Source: Xylocopa sonorina | Lineage: Eukaryota > Arthropoda > Insecta > Hymenoptera > Apidae | Direction of reading: 5' to 3' | Assembly: GCF_050948175.1 (NCBI RefSeq) | Contig: NW_027490259.1 | Span: forward strand, 558,001-622,000 | DNA: 64,000 bases | Shown: piece by piece, positions 53,901 through 64,000 of the stretch | How positions within the stretch are numbered: the first letter of the stretch is position 1 | How the letters are laid out: the number at the start of each line of letters is the position of its first letter | Notes under the pieces: model-generated | What the model was told of the DNA's origin: nothing | What the model saw: only the letters and a program-made list of their open reading frames with translations | Database searches by the model: none | Position numbers and translations under genes: made by a program

Positions 53901-56884
53901 CACTTCCATGCTAGGAAATAGCGTTTGCAGATGTCTACGTATCGTAGCAATAGAGTTCTAATGCTTCTCAAAACGCGATATAGCACCTCATTCCTATGTT
54001 TCATGATAAGATATAATATTCATTGCGAAGTGTCATGTATATCTCGTATTCACTTCAAACGAATGTAAATGCGACACTTCCATGCTAGGAAATAGCGTTT
54101 GCAGGTGTCTACGTATCGTAGCAATAGAGTTCTAATGCTTCTTAAAACGCGATATCGCATCTCACTGCTATGTTTCGTGAGAAGATATAATATTCATAGC
54201 GAAGTGTCATGTATATCTCGTATTCACATCAAATGAATGTAAATGCGACACTTCCATGCTAGGAAATAGCGTTTGCAGATGTCTACGTATCGTAGCAATA
54301 GAGTTCTAATGCTTCTTAAAACGCGATATCGCATCTCACTGCTATGTTTCATGAGAAGATATAATATTCATTGCGAAGTGTCATGTATATCTCGTATTCA
54401 CATCAAAAGAATGTAAATGCGACACTTCCATGCTAGGAAATAGAGTTTGCAGATGTCTACGTATCGTAGCAATAGAGTTCTAATGCTTCTCAAAACGCGA
54501 TATAGCACCTCATTCCTATGTTTCATGATAAGATATAATATTCATTGCGAAGTGTCATGTATATCTCGTATTCACTTCAAACGAATGTAAATGCGACACT
54601 TCCATGCTAGGAAATAGCGTTTGCAGATGTCTACGTATCGTAGCAATAGAGTTCTAATGCTTCTTAAAACGCGTTATCGCATCTCACTGCTATGTTTCAT
54701 GATAAGATATAATATTCATTATGGAGTGATATGTATACCTCGTACTCACTTCAAAAGAATGTAAATGCGACCCTTCCATGCTAGGGAATAGCCTTTTCAG
54801 TTGTCTACGTATCGTAGCAATAGAGTTCTAATGCTTCTCAAAACGCGAAATAGCACCTCCTTCCTATGTTTCATGATAAGATATAATATTCATTGCGAAG
54901 TGTCATGTATACCTCGATTTCTCTTCACAAGAATGTAAATGCGACACTTCTTTGCTAGGAAATAGCGTTTGCAGATGTCTACGTATCGCAGCAATAGAGT
55001 TCCAATGCTTCCTAAAACGCGATATCGCATTTCCCTTCTATGTTTCATGGTAAGGTATAATATTCATTGCGAAGTGTCATGTATACCTCGTATTCACTTC
55101 AAATGAATGTAAATGCGACACTTCCATGCTAGGAAATATTGTTTGCAGATATCTACGTATCACAGCAATAGGGTACTAATGCTTCTTAAAACGAGATGTC
55201 GTATTTCACTTCTCTATTTCGTAATAAGATATAATATTCATTGTGTAATGCTATGTATTCCTCGTATTCACTTCAGTGGAATGTAAGTGCGAAATTTCCT
55301 TGCTAGGAAATAGAGTTTGCAGATGTCTACGTATAATAGCAATAGAGTTCTAATGCTTCTCAAAGCGCGATATAGCACCTCATTCCTATGTTTCATGATA
55401 AGCTATAATATTCATTGCGAAGTGTCATGTATATCTCGTATTCACTTCAAAGGAATGTAAATGCGACACTTCTATGCTAGGAAATAGCGTTTGCAGATGT
55501 CCACGTATCGCAGCAATAGAGTTCTAATGCTTCCTAAAACGCGATATCGCATCTCTCTTCTATGTTCCATGATAAGGTATAATATTCATTGCGAAGTGTC
55601 ATGTATACCTCGTATTCACTTCAAATGAATGTAAATGCGACACTTCCATGCTAGGAAATAGCGTTTGCAGATGTCTACGTATCGTAGCAATAGAGTTCTA
55701 ATGCTTCTTAAAACGCGATATCGCATCTCACTGCTATGTTTCATGATAAGATACAATATTCATTATGGAGTGTTATGTATACCTCGTACTCACTTCAAAA
55801 GAATGTAAATGCGACCCTTCCATGCTAGGAAATAGCCTTTGCAGATGTCTACGTATCGTAGCAATAGAGTTCTAGTGCTTCTTAGATCGCGATATCGCAT
55901 CTCACACCTATGTTTCATGATAAGAAATAATATTCATTGCGAAGTGTCATGTATACCTCGTATTCACTTCAAAAGAATGTAAATGCGACACTTCCATGCT
56001 AGGAAGTAGCGTTTGCAGATGTCTACGTATCGTAGCAATAGGGTTCTAATGCTTCTTAGAACGCGATATCGCTTCTCACTTCTATGTTCCATTATAAGAT
56101 ATAATATTCATTGCGAAGTGTCATGTATACCTCGATTTCACTTCACAAGAATGTAAATGCGACACTTCCTTGCTAGGAAATATTGTTTGCAGATGTCTAC
56201 GTATCACAGCAATAGAGTACTAATGATTCTTAAAACGAGATGTCGTATTTCATTTCTATGTTTCGTAATAAGATATAATATTCATTGTGTAATGTTATGT
56301 ATACCTCGTATTCACATCAGTGGAATGTAAGTGCGAAATTTCCCTGCTAGGATATAGAGTTTGCAGATGTCTACGCGTATTAGCAATAGAGTTCTAATGC
56401 CTCTCAAAACGCGATATAGCATCTCATTCCTATGTTTCATGATAAGATATAATATTCATTGCGAAGTGTCATGTATATCTCGTATTCACTTCAAAAGAAT
56501 GTAAATGCGACCCTTCCATGCTAGGAAATAGCGTTTGCAGGTGTCTACGTATCGTAGCAATAGAGTTCTAATGCTTCTTAGAACGCGATATCGCATCTCA
56601 CTTCTATGTTTCATGATAAGATATAATATTCATTGCGAAGTGTCATCTATACCTCGTATTCACTACAAAAGAATGTAAATGCAACACTTCCATGCTAGGA
56701 AATAGTGTTTGCAGATGTCTACGTATCGTAGCAATAGGGTTCTAATGCTTCTTAGAACGCGATATCGCATCTCACTTCTATGTTCCATGATAAGATATAA
56801 TATTCATTGCGAAGTGTCATGTATACCTCGATTTCACTTCAAAAGAATGTAAATGCGACACTTCCATGCTAGGAAGTAGCGTTT
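50969..56884. repeat. Right mixed zone with a six-monomer duplication
   Basis: About 34 monomers. A three-monomer segment at about 52170-52695 recurs at about 53214-53739, offset 1044 bp (six monomers; cacaaaacg at 52227/53271). Both have tgcctcatttc, cattgagaagtg, gcaggtgtc, tttcgtgagaag, gtaattgcgac and ggagtctcatg. Part of it is seen a third time near 54100-54230. gtgtaatg monomers occur near 51932, 55245 and 56286. No gene is present. Confidence 0.75.
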
Positions 56885-57061
56885 GCAGATGTCTACGTAT
56901 CGTAGCAATAGAGTTCTAATGCGTCTTAAAACGAGATGCCGCATTTCATTTCTATGTTTCGTGATAAGATATAATATTCATTGTAGAGTGTTATGTACTC
57001 CTCGTATTCACTTCAGTGGAATGCCAGTGGAATGTAAGTGTAATGCTAGGAAATAGAGTTT
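56885..57061. repeat. 177-bp monomer with internal duplication and deletion
   Basis: The usual gtgtaatg-type segment cagtggaatgtaagtg is altered: an 11-base piece is added so that cagtggaatg occurs twice in a row (second copy at 57025), and eight bases are missing before atgctagg. Net gain is three bases. Such a change is unlikely to arise twice, so the six copies (57758, 59153, 60026, 60899 and 61770 besides this one) must descend from one event. All six are followed by a monomer with cgcatattagcaa. Two copies (57758 and 60026) have cagaggaatg and atgatagg instead. Confidence 0.9.
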
Positions 57062-60000
57062 GCAGATGTCTACGCATATTAGCAATAGAGTTCTAATGCT
57101 TCTCAAAACGCGATATAGCACCTCATTCCTATGTTTCATGATAAGATATAATATTCATTGCGAAGTGTCATGTATATCTCGTATTCGCTTCAAAAGAATG
57201 TAAATGCGATACTTCCATGCGAGGAAATAGCGTTTGCAGATGTCTACGTATCGCAGCAATAGAGTTGTAATGCTACCTAAAACGTGATATAGCACCTCAT
57301 TCCTATGTTTCATGATAAGATATTATATTCATTTCGAAGTGTCATGTATGTCTCGTATTCACTTCAAAAGAATGTAAATGCGACACTTCCATGCTAGGAA
57401 ATAGCGTTTGCAGATGTCTACGTATCGTAGCAATAGATTTCTAATGCTTCTTAAAACGCGATATCGCATCTCACTGCTATGTTTCATGAAAAGATATAAT
57501 ATTCATTATGGAGTGTTATGTATACATCGTACTCACTTCAAAAGAGTGTAAATGCGACCCTTCCATGCTAGGAAATAGCGTTTGCAGATGTCTACGTATC
57601 GTAGCAATAGAGTTCTAATGCTTCTTAGAACGCGTTATCGCATCTCACTTCTATGTTTCATGATAAGATATAATATTCATTGCGAAGTGTCATGTATACC
57701 TCGTATTCACTTCAAAAGAATGTAAATAGGACACTTCCATGCTAGGAAATAGCGTTTGCAGATGTCTACGTATCGTAGCAATAGAGTTCTAATGCGTCTT
57801 AAAATGAAATGCCGCATTTCATTTCTATGTTTCGTGATAAGATATAATATTCATTGTGAGGTGTTATGTATGCCTCGTATTCACTTCAGAGGAATGCCAG
57901 TGGAATGTAAGTGTAATGATAGGAAATAGAGTTTGCAGATGTCTACGCATATTAGCAATAGAGTTCTAATGCTTCTCAAAACGCGATATAGCACCTCATT
58001 CCTATGTCTCATGATAAGATATAATATTCATTGCGAAGTGTCATGTATATCTCGTATTCACTTCAGAAGAATGTAAATGCAACACTTCCATGCTAGGAAA
58101 TAGCATTTGCAGATGTCTACGTATCGCAGCAATAGAGTTCTAATGCTCCCTAAAATGCGATATCGCACCTCTCTTCTATGTTTCATGATAAGGTATAATA
58201 TTCATTGCGAAGAGTCATGTATACCTCGTATTCACTTCAAAAGAATGTAAATGCGACACTTCCTTGCTAGGAAATATTGTTTGCAGATGTCTACGTATCA
58301 CAGCAATAGAGTACTAATGCTTCTTAAAACGAGATGTCGTATTTCACTTCTATGTTTCGTAATAAGATATAATATTCATTGTGTAATGTTATGTATACCT
58401 CGTATTCACTTCAGTGGAATGTAAGTGCGAAATTTCCTTGCTAGGAAATAGAGTTTGCAGATGTCTACGTATAATAGCAATAGAGTTCTAATGCTTCTCA
58501 AAGCGCGATATAGCACCTCATTCCTATGTTTCATGATAAGCTATAATATTCATTGCGAAGTGTCATGTATATCTCGTATTCACTTCAAAGGAATGTAAAT
58601 GCGACACTTCTATGCTAGGAAATAGCGTTTGCAGATGTCTACGTATCGCAGCAATAGAGTTCTAATGCTTCCTAAAACGCGATATCGCATCTCTCTTCTA
58701 TGTTCCATGATAAGGTATAATATTCATTGCGAAGTGTCATGTATACCTCGTATTCACTTCAAATGAATGTAAATGCGACACTTCCATGCTAGGAAATAGC
58801 GTTTGCAGATGTCTACGTATCGTAGCAATAGAGTTCTAATGCTTCTTAAAACGCGATATCGCATCTCACTGCTATGTTTCATGATAAGATACAATATTCA
58901 TTATGGAGTGTTATGTATACCTCGTACTCACTTCAAAAGAATGTAAATGCGACCCTTCCATGCTAGGAAATAGCGTTTGCAGATGTCTACGTATCGTAGC
59001 AATAGAGTTCTAATGCTTCTTAGAACGCGATATCGCATCTCACATCTATGTTTCATGATAAGATATAATATTCATTGCGAAGTGTCATGTATACCTCGTA
59101 TTCACTTCAAAAGAATGTAAATATGACACTTCCATGCTAGGAAATAGCATTTGCAGATGTCTACGGATCGTAGTAATAGAGTTCTAATCCGTCATAAAAC
59201 GAGATGCCGCATTTCATTTCTATGTTTCGTGATAAGATATAATATTCATTGTGGAGTGTTATGTACTCCTCGTATTCACTTCAGTGGAATGCCAGTGGAA
59301 TGTAAGTGTAATGCTAGGAAATAGAGTTTGCAGATGTCTACGCATATTAGCAATAGAGTTCTAATGCTTCTCAAAACGCGATATAGCATCTCATTCCTAT
59401 GTTTCATGATAAGATATAATATTCATTGCGAAGTGTCATGCTTATCTCGTATTCACTTCAAAAGAATGTAAATGCGATACTTCCATGCGAGGAAATAGCG
59501 TTTGCAGATGACTACGTATCGCAGCAATAGAGTTGTAATGCTTCCTAAAACGCGATATAGCACCTCATTCCTATGTTTCATGATAAGATATTATATTCAT
59601 TTCGAAGTGTCATGTATGTCTCGTATTCACTTCAAAAAAATGTAAATGCGACACTTCCATGCTAGGAAATAGCGTTTGCAGATGTCTACGTATCGTAGCA
59701 ATAGATTTCTAATGCTTCTTAAAACGCGATATCGCATCTCACTGCTATGTTTCATGAAAAGATATAATATTCATTATGGAGTGTTATGTATACATCGTAC
59801 TCACTTCAAAAGAGTGTAAATGCGACCCTTCCATGCTAGGAAATAGCGTTTGCAGATGTCTACGTATCGTAGCAATAGAGTTCTAATGCTTCTTAGAACG
59901 CGTTATCGCATCTCACTTCTATGTTTCATGATAAGATATAATATTCATTGCGAAGTGTCATGTATACCTCGTATTCACTTCAAAAGAATGTAAATAGGAC

Positions 60001-61200
60001 ACTTCCATGCTAGGAAATAGCGTTTGCAGATGTCTACGTATCGTAGCAATAGAGTTCTAATGCGTCTTAAAATGAAATGCCGCATTTCATTTCTATGTTT
60101 CGTGATAAGATATAATATTCATTGTGGAGTGTTATGTATGCCTCGTATTCACTTCAGAGGAATGCCAGTGGAATGTAAGTGTAATGATAGGAAATAGAGT
60201 TTGCAGATGTCTACGCATATTAGCAATAGAATTCTAATGCTTCTCAAAACGCGATATAGCACCTCATTCCTATGTTTCATGATAAGCTATAATATTCATT
60301 GCGAAGTGTCATGTATATCTCGTATTCACTTCAAAGGAATGTAAATGCGACACTTCTATGCTAGGAAATAGCGTTTGCAGATGTCTACGTATCGCAGCAA
60401 TAGAGTTCTAATGCTTCCTAAAACGCGATATCGCATCTCTCTTCTATGTTCCATGATAAGGTATAATATTCATTGCGAAGTGTCATGTATACCTCGTATT
60501 CACTTCAAATGAATGTAAATGCGACACTTCCATGCTAGGAAATAGCGTTTGCAGATGTCTACGTATCGTAGCAATAGAGTTCTAATGCTTCTTAAAACGC
60601 GATATCGCATCTCACTGCTATGTTTCATGATAAGATACAATATTCATTATGGAGTGTTATGTATACCTCGTACTCACTTCAAAAGAATGTAAATGCGACC
60701 CTTCCATGCTAGGAAATAGCGTTTGCAGATGTCTACGTATCGTAGCAATAGAGTTCTAATGCTTCTTAGAACGCGATATCGCATCTCACATCTATGTTTC
60801 ATGATAAGATATAATATTCATTGCGAAGTGTCATGTATACCTCGTATTCACTTCAAAAGAATGTAAATATGACACTTCCATGCTAGGAAATAGCATTTGC
60901 AGATGTCTACGGATCGTAGTAATAGAGTTCTAATGCGTCATAAAACGAGATGCCGCATTTCATTTCTATGTTTCGTGATAAGATATAATATTCATTGTGG
61001 AGTGTTATGTACTCCTCGTATTCACTTCAGTGGAATGCCAGTGGAATGTAAGTGTAATGCTAGGAAATAGAGTTTGCAGATGTCTACGCATATTAGCAAT
61101 AGAGTTCTAATGCTTCTCAAAACGCGATATAGCACCTCATTCCTATGTTTCATGATAAGATATAATATTCATTGCGAAGTGTCATGTATATCTCGTATTC

Positions 61201-61460
61201 ACTTCAAAAGAATGTAAATGCGATACTTCCAAGCGAGGAAATAGCGTTTGCAGATGTCTACGTATCGCAGCAAAAGAGTTCTAATGCTTCTCAAAACGCG
61301 ATATAGCACCTCATTCCTATGTTTCATGATAAGATATAATATTCATTGCGAAGTGTCATGTATATCTCGTATTCACTTCAAAAGAATGTAAATGCGATAC
61401 TTCCAAGCGAGGAAATAGCGTTTGCAGATGTCTACGTATCGCAGCAAAAGAGTTCTAATG
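61201..61460. repeat. Duplicated monomer junction (aagcgagg / gcaaaagag)
   Basis: The rare combination gatacttccaagcgagg followed by cgcagcaaaagag appears twice, 174 bp apart (about 61225 and 61400). This shows a one-monomer tandem duplication inside the 177-bp-marked block. The related form atgcgagg occurs near 57220 and 59485. Confidence 0.8.
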
Positions 61461-61946
61461 CTTCCTAAAACGCGATATAGCACCTCATTCCTATGTTTCA
61501 TGATAAGATATTATATTCATTTCGAAGTGTCATGTATGTCTCGTATTCACTTCAAAAGAATGTAAATGCGACACTTCCATGCTAGGAAGTAGCGTTTGCA
61601 GATGTCTACGTATCGTAGCAATAGAGTTCTAATGCTTCTTAGAACGCGATATCGCATCTCACATCTATGTTTCATGATAAGATATAATATTCATTGCGAA
61701 GTGTCATGTATACCTCGTATTCACTAAAAGAATGTAAATATGACACTTCCATGCTAGGAAATAGCATTTGCAGATGTCTACGTATCGTAGTAATAGAGTT
61801 CTAATGCGTCATAAAACGAGATGCCGCATTTCATTTCTATGTTTCGAGATAAGATATAATATTCATTGTGGAGTGTTATGTACTCCTCGTATTCACTTCA
61901 GTGGAATGCCAGTGGAATGTAAGTGTAATGCTAGGAAATAGAGTTT

Positions 61947-64000
61947 GCAGATGTCTACGCATATTAGCAATAGAGTTCTAATGCTTCTCAAAACGCGATA
62001 TAGCACCTCATTCCTATGTTTCATGATAAGCTATAATATTCATTGCGAAGTGTCATGTATATCTCGTATTCACTTCAAAGGAATGTAAATGCGACACTTC
62101 CATGCTAGGAAATAGCGTTTGCAGATGTCTACGTATCGCAGCAATAGAGTTCTAATGCTTCCTAAAACGCGATATAGCACCTCATTCCTATGTTTCATGA
62201 TAAGATATTATATTCATTTCGAAGTGTCATGTATGTCTCGTATTCACTTCAAAAGAATGTAAATGCGACACTTCCATGCTAGGAAATAGCGTTTGCAGAT
62301 GTCTACGTATCACAGCACTAGAGTACTAATGCTTCTTAAAACGAGATGTCGTATTTCACTTCTATGTTTCGTAATAAGATATAATATTCATTGTGTAATG
62401 TTACGTATACCTCGTATTCACTTCAGTGGAATGTAAGTGCGAAATTTCCTTGCTAGGAAATAGCGTTTGCAGATGTCTACGTATAATAGCAATAGAGTTC
62501 TAATGCTTCTTAAAACGCGATATCGCATCCCACTGCTATGTTTCATGAAAAGATATAATATTCATTATGGAGTGTTATGTATACCTCTCATTCACTTCAA
62601 AGGAATGTAAATGCGACACTTCCATGCTAGGAAATAGCGTTTGCAGATGTCTACGTATCGTAGCAATACAGTTCTAATGCTTCTTAGAACGCGATATCGC
62701 ATCTCACTTCTATGTTTCATGATAAGATATAATATTCATAGCGAAGTGTCATGTATACCTCGTATTCACTTCAAAAGAATGTAAATATGACACTTCGATG
62801 CTAGGAAATAGCGTTTGCAGATGTCTACGTATCGTAGCAATAGAGTTCTAATGCGTCTTAAAACGAGATGCCGCATTTCATTTCTATGTTTCATAATAAG
62901 ATATAATACTCACTGTGTAATGTTATGTATACCTCGCATTCACATCAGTGGAATGTAAGTGCCACACGTCCATGCTAAGAAATAGAGTTTGCAGATGTCT
63001 ACGTATAATAGCAAGAGAGTTCTAATGCTTCTCAAAACGCGATGTAGCACCTTATTCCTATATTTCATGATAAGATATAATATTCATTGCGAAGTGTCAT
63101 GTATATCTCGCATTCACTTCAAAGGAATGTAAATGCGACACTTCCATGCAAGGAAATAGCGTTTGCAGATGTCTACGTATCGTAGCAATAGAGTTCTAAT
63201 GCTTCTTAAAACGCGATAAAGCATCTCACTTATATGTTTCATGATAAGATATAATATTCAGTGCGATTTGTCATGTATACCTCGATTTCACTACACAAGA
63301 ATGTAAATGCGACACTTCCTTGCTAGGAAATATTGTTTGCAGATGTCTACGTATCACAGCAATAGAGTACTAATGCTTCTTAAAACGAGATGTCGTATTT
63401 CATTTCTATGTTTCATAATAAGATATAATACTCATTATGTAATGTTATGTATACCTCGCATTCACTTCAGTGGAATGTAAGTGCCACATGTCCATGCTAA
63501 GAAATAGAGTTTGCAGATGTCTACTGAAATTAGCAATTGAGTTCTAATGCTTCTCAAAACGCGATATAGCTCCTCATTCCTATGTTTCATAATCAGATAT
63601 AATATTCATTGCGAAGTGTCATGTATATCTCGTATTCACTTCAAAAGAATGTAAATGCGACCCTTCCACGCTAGGAAATAGCGTTTGCAGATGTCTACGT
63701 ATCGTAGCAATAGAGTTCTAATGCCTCTTAGAACGCGATATCGCATCTCACTTCTATGTTTCATGATAAGATATAATATTCATTGCGAAGTGTCATGTAT
63801 ACCTCGATTTCACTTCACAAGAATGTAAATGCGAGACTTCCTTGCTTGGAAATATTGTTTGCAGATGTCTACGTATCACAGCAATAGAGTACTAATGATT
63901 CTTAAAACGAGATGTCGTATTTCATTTCTATGTTTCGTAATAAGATATAATATTCATTGTGTAATGTTATGTATACCTCGTATTCACATCAGTGGAATGT
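61947..64000. repeat. Right end of window: mixed monomers rich in the gtgtaatg type
   Basis: About twelve monomers. gtgtaatg-type or closely related units occur near 62394, 62915, 63437 and 63958, exactly or nearly three monomers apart. This is denser than anywhere else in the window and suggests a three-monomer higher-order repeat that may continue beyond the edge. Two of them share tgccaca.gtccatgctaagaa. The array is cut by the window end inside a monomer. Confidence 0.75.

Larger units (their letters stand above)
56885..61946. repeat. Higher-order block marked by 177-bp monomers
   Basis: Six monomers of 177 bp begin at 56885, 57758, 59153, 60026, 60899 and 61770. Spacings are 873, 1395, 873, 873 and 871 bp, i.e. 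5, 8, 5, 5 and 5 monomers plus the three-base excess; the last interval lost two bases in attcactaaaag. The segment 57024-59292 corresponds to the one starting at 59292 at an offset of 2268 bp (13 monomers plus six). Shared private changes include agatattatattc, gtatgtctcg, gaaaagatata, tacatcgtactc and agagtgtaaatg. The second copy lacks three monomers relative to the first. Confidence 0.88.
1..64000. repeat. Continuous 174-bp satellite DNA array filling the window
   Basis: One 174-bp unit repeats head-to-tail in one orientation throughout. Anchor words such as gcagatgtct, ctatgtttc, gataagatataat and gctaggaaata recur at the same phase from 173 to 63861, a span of 366 units plus four bases net. 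Most units are exactly 174 bp; a few are 172, 173 or 177 bp. A near-consensus copy is 36% GC. No unique sequence, mobile element, inverted segment or gene breaks the array. Long arrays of 170-180 bp monomers are characteristic of eukaryotic centromeres and pericentromeres; that role is inferred, not shown. I do not recognise the family, so species and chromosomal position are unknown. The window starts and ends inside the array, so neither true edge is seen. Confidence 0.99.

Noticed and set aside
1..64000. CRISPR array
   Set aside because: The unit is 174 bp and similar over its full length, with no short repeat alternating with unique spacers and no cas genes.
1..64000. tataat words as bacterial -10 promoters
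   Set aside because: gatataatattc occurs in nearly every monomer as part of the satellite. There are no downstream genes, and the array is of eukaryotic type.
1..64000. CENP-B box (TTCG....A..CGGG pattern)
   Set aside because: No monomer type I read contains the CGGG part in the required position, so a CENP-B-like site cannot be claimed.
1..64000. Known satellites such as primate alpha satellite (171 bp) or Arabidopsis 178-bp repeat
   Set aside because: Length is similar, but the sequence does not match what I know of either beyond very short words. A database search would be needed to name the family.
1..64000. Telomeric repeat blocks, tRNA or rRNA genes inside the array
   Set aside because: No TTAGG or TTTAGGG runs and no tRNA- or rRNA-like segments were seen; every stretch read fits the 174-bp monomer.

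Overview
The whole 64 kb window is one uninterrupted tandem satellite DNA array. The repeat unit is 174 bp. It recurs in a single orientation from the first base to the last, about 366 unit lengths plus partial units at both ends. The anchor word gcagatgtct sits at 173 and at 63861; that distance is 366 x 174 plus 4 bases. I found no protein-coding gene, RNA gene, transposable element, CRISPR array, telomere repeat or unique-sequence gap. The organism is a eukaryote: long 170-180 bp arrays of this kind are typical of centromeric or pericentromeric heterochromatin. I do not recognise the family and cannot name the species. The monomer is about 36% GC but is not short of CpG, which argues mildly against a heavily methylated vertebrate or plant genome and is compatible with an invertebrate.

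The monomers fall into recognisable sequence types, which makes the history of the array readable. The left part (1 to about 9.1 kb) is a mixture of diverged monomers. From about 9.1 to 38.9 kb the array is built from nested, recent multi-monomer duplications (higher-order repeats): blocks of roughly 8, 10, 13, 17 and 25 monomers, copied at offsets of 1392, 4871, 3131, 2958 and 14264/14438 bp. The copies share private point mutations and one-base deletions but differ by whole-monomer gains and losses. One 4 kb block (34.75-38.87 kb) is a mosaic of two earlier copies. From 38.9 to 49.4 kb the types are more mixed, with short local duplications.

At 49.4-51.0 kb lies an island of nine strongly diverged monomers that looks like an old remnant, resembling single odd monomers near 1.6-1.8 kb and 4.7 kb. 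To its right is a mixed zone (51.0-56.9 kb) with a six-monomer-spaced duplication. Then comes a distinct higher-order block (56.9-61.9 kb) marked by six 177-bp monomers spaced 5 or 8 monomers apart, followed by mixed monomers to the window end.

Nothing here functions as a gene set. The likely job, if any, is structural (centromere or heterochromatin). The most useful observations are the multi-scale duplication map, the relic island, the indel-marked higher-order repeat, fixed pairings between monomer types, a regularly spaced CACTTC motif, and a minus-strand reading frame closed only by TGA codons. All coordinates of duplications were found by eye and are accurate to a few tens of bases unless exact anchors are given.
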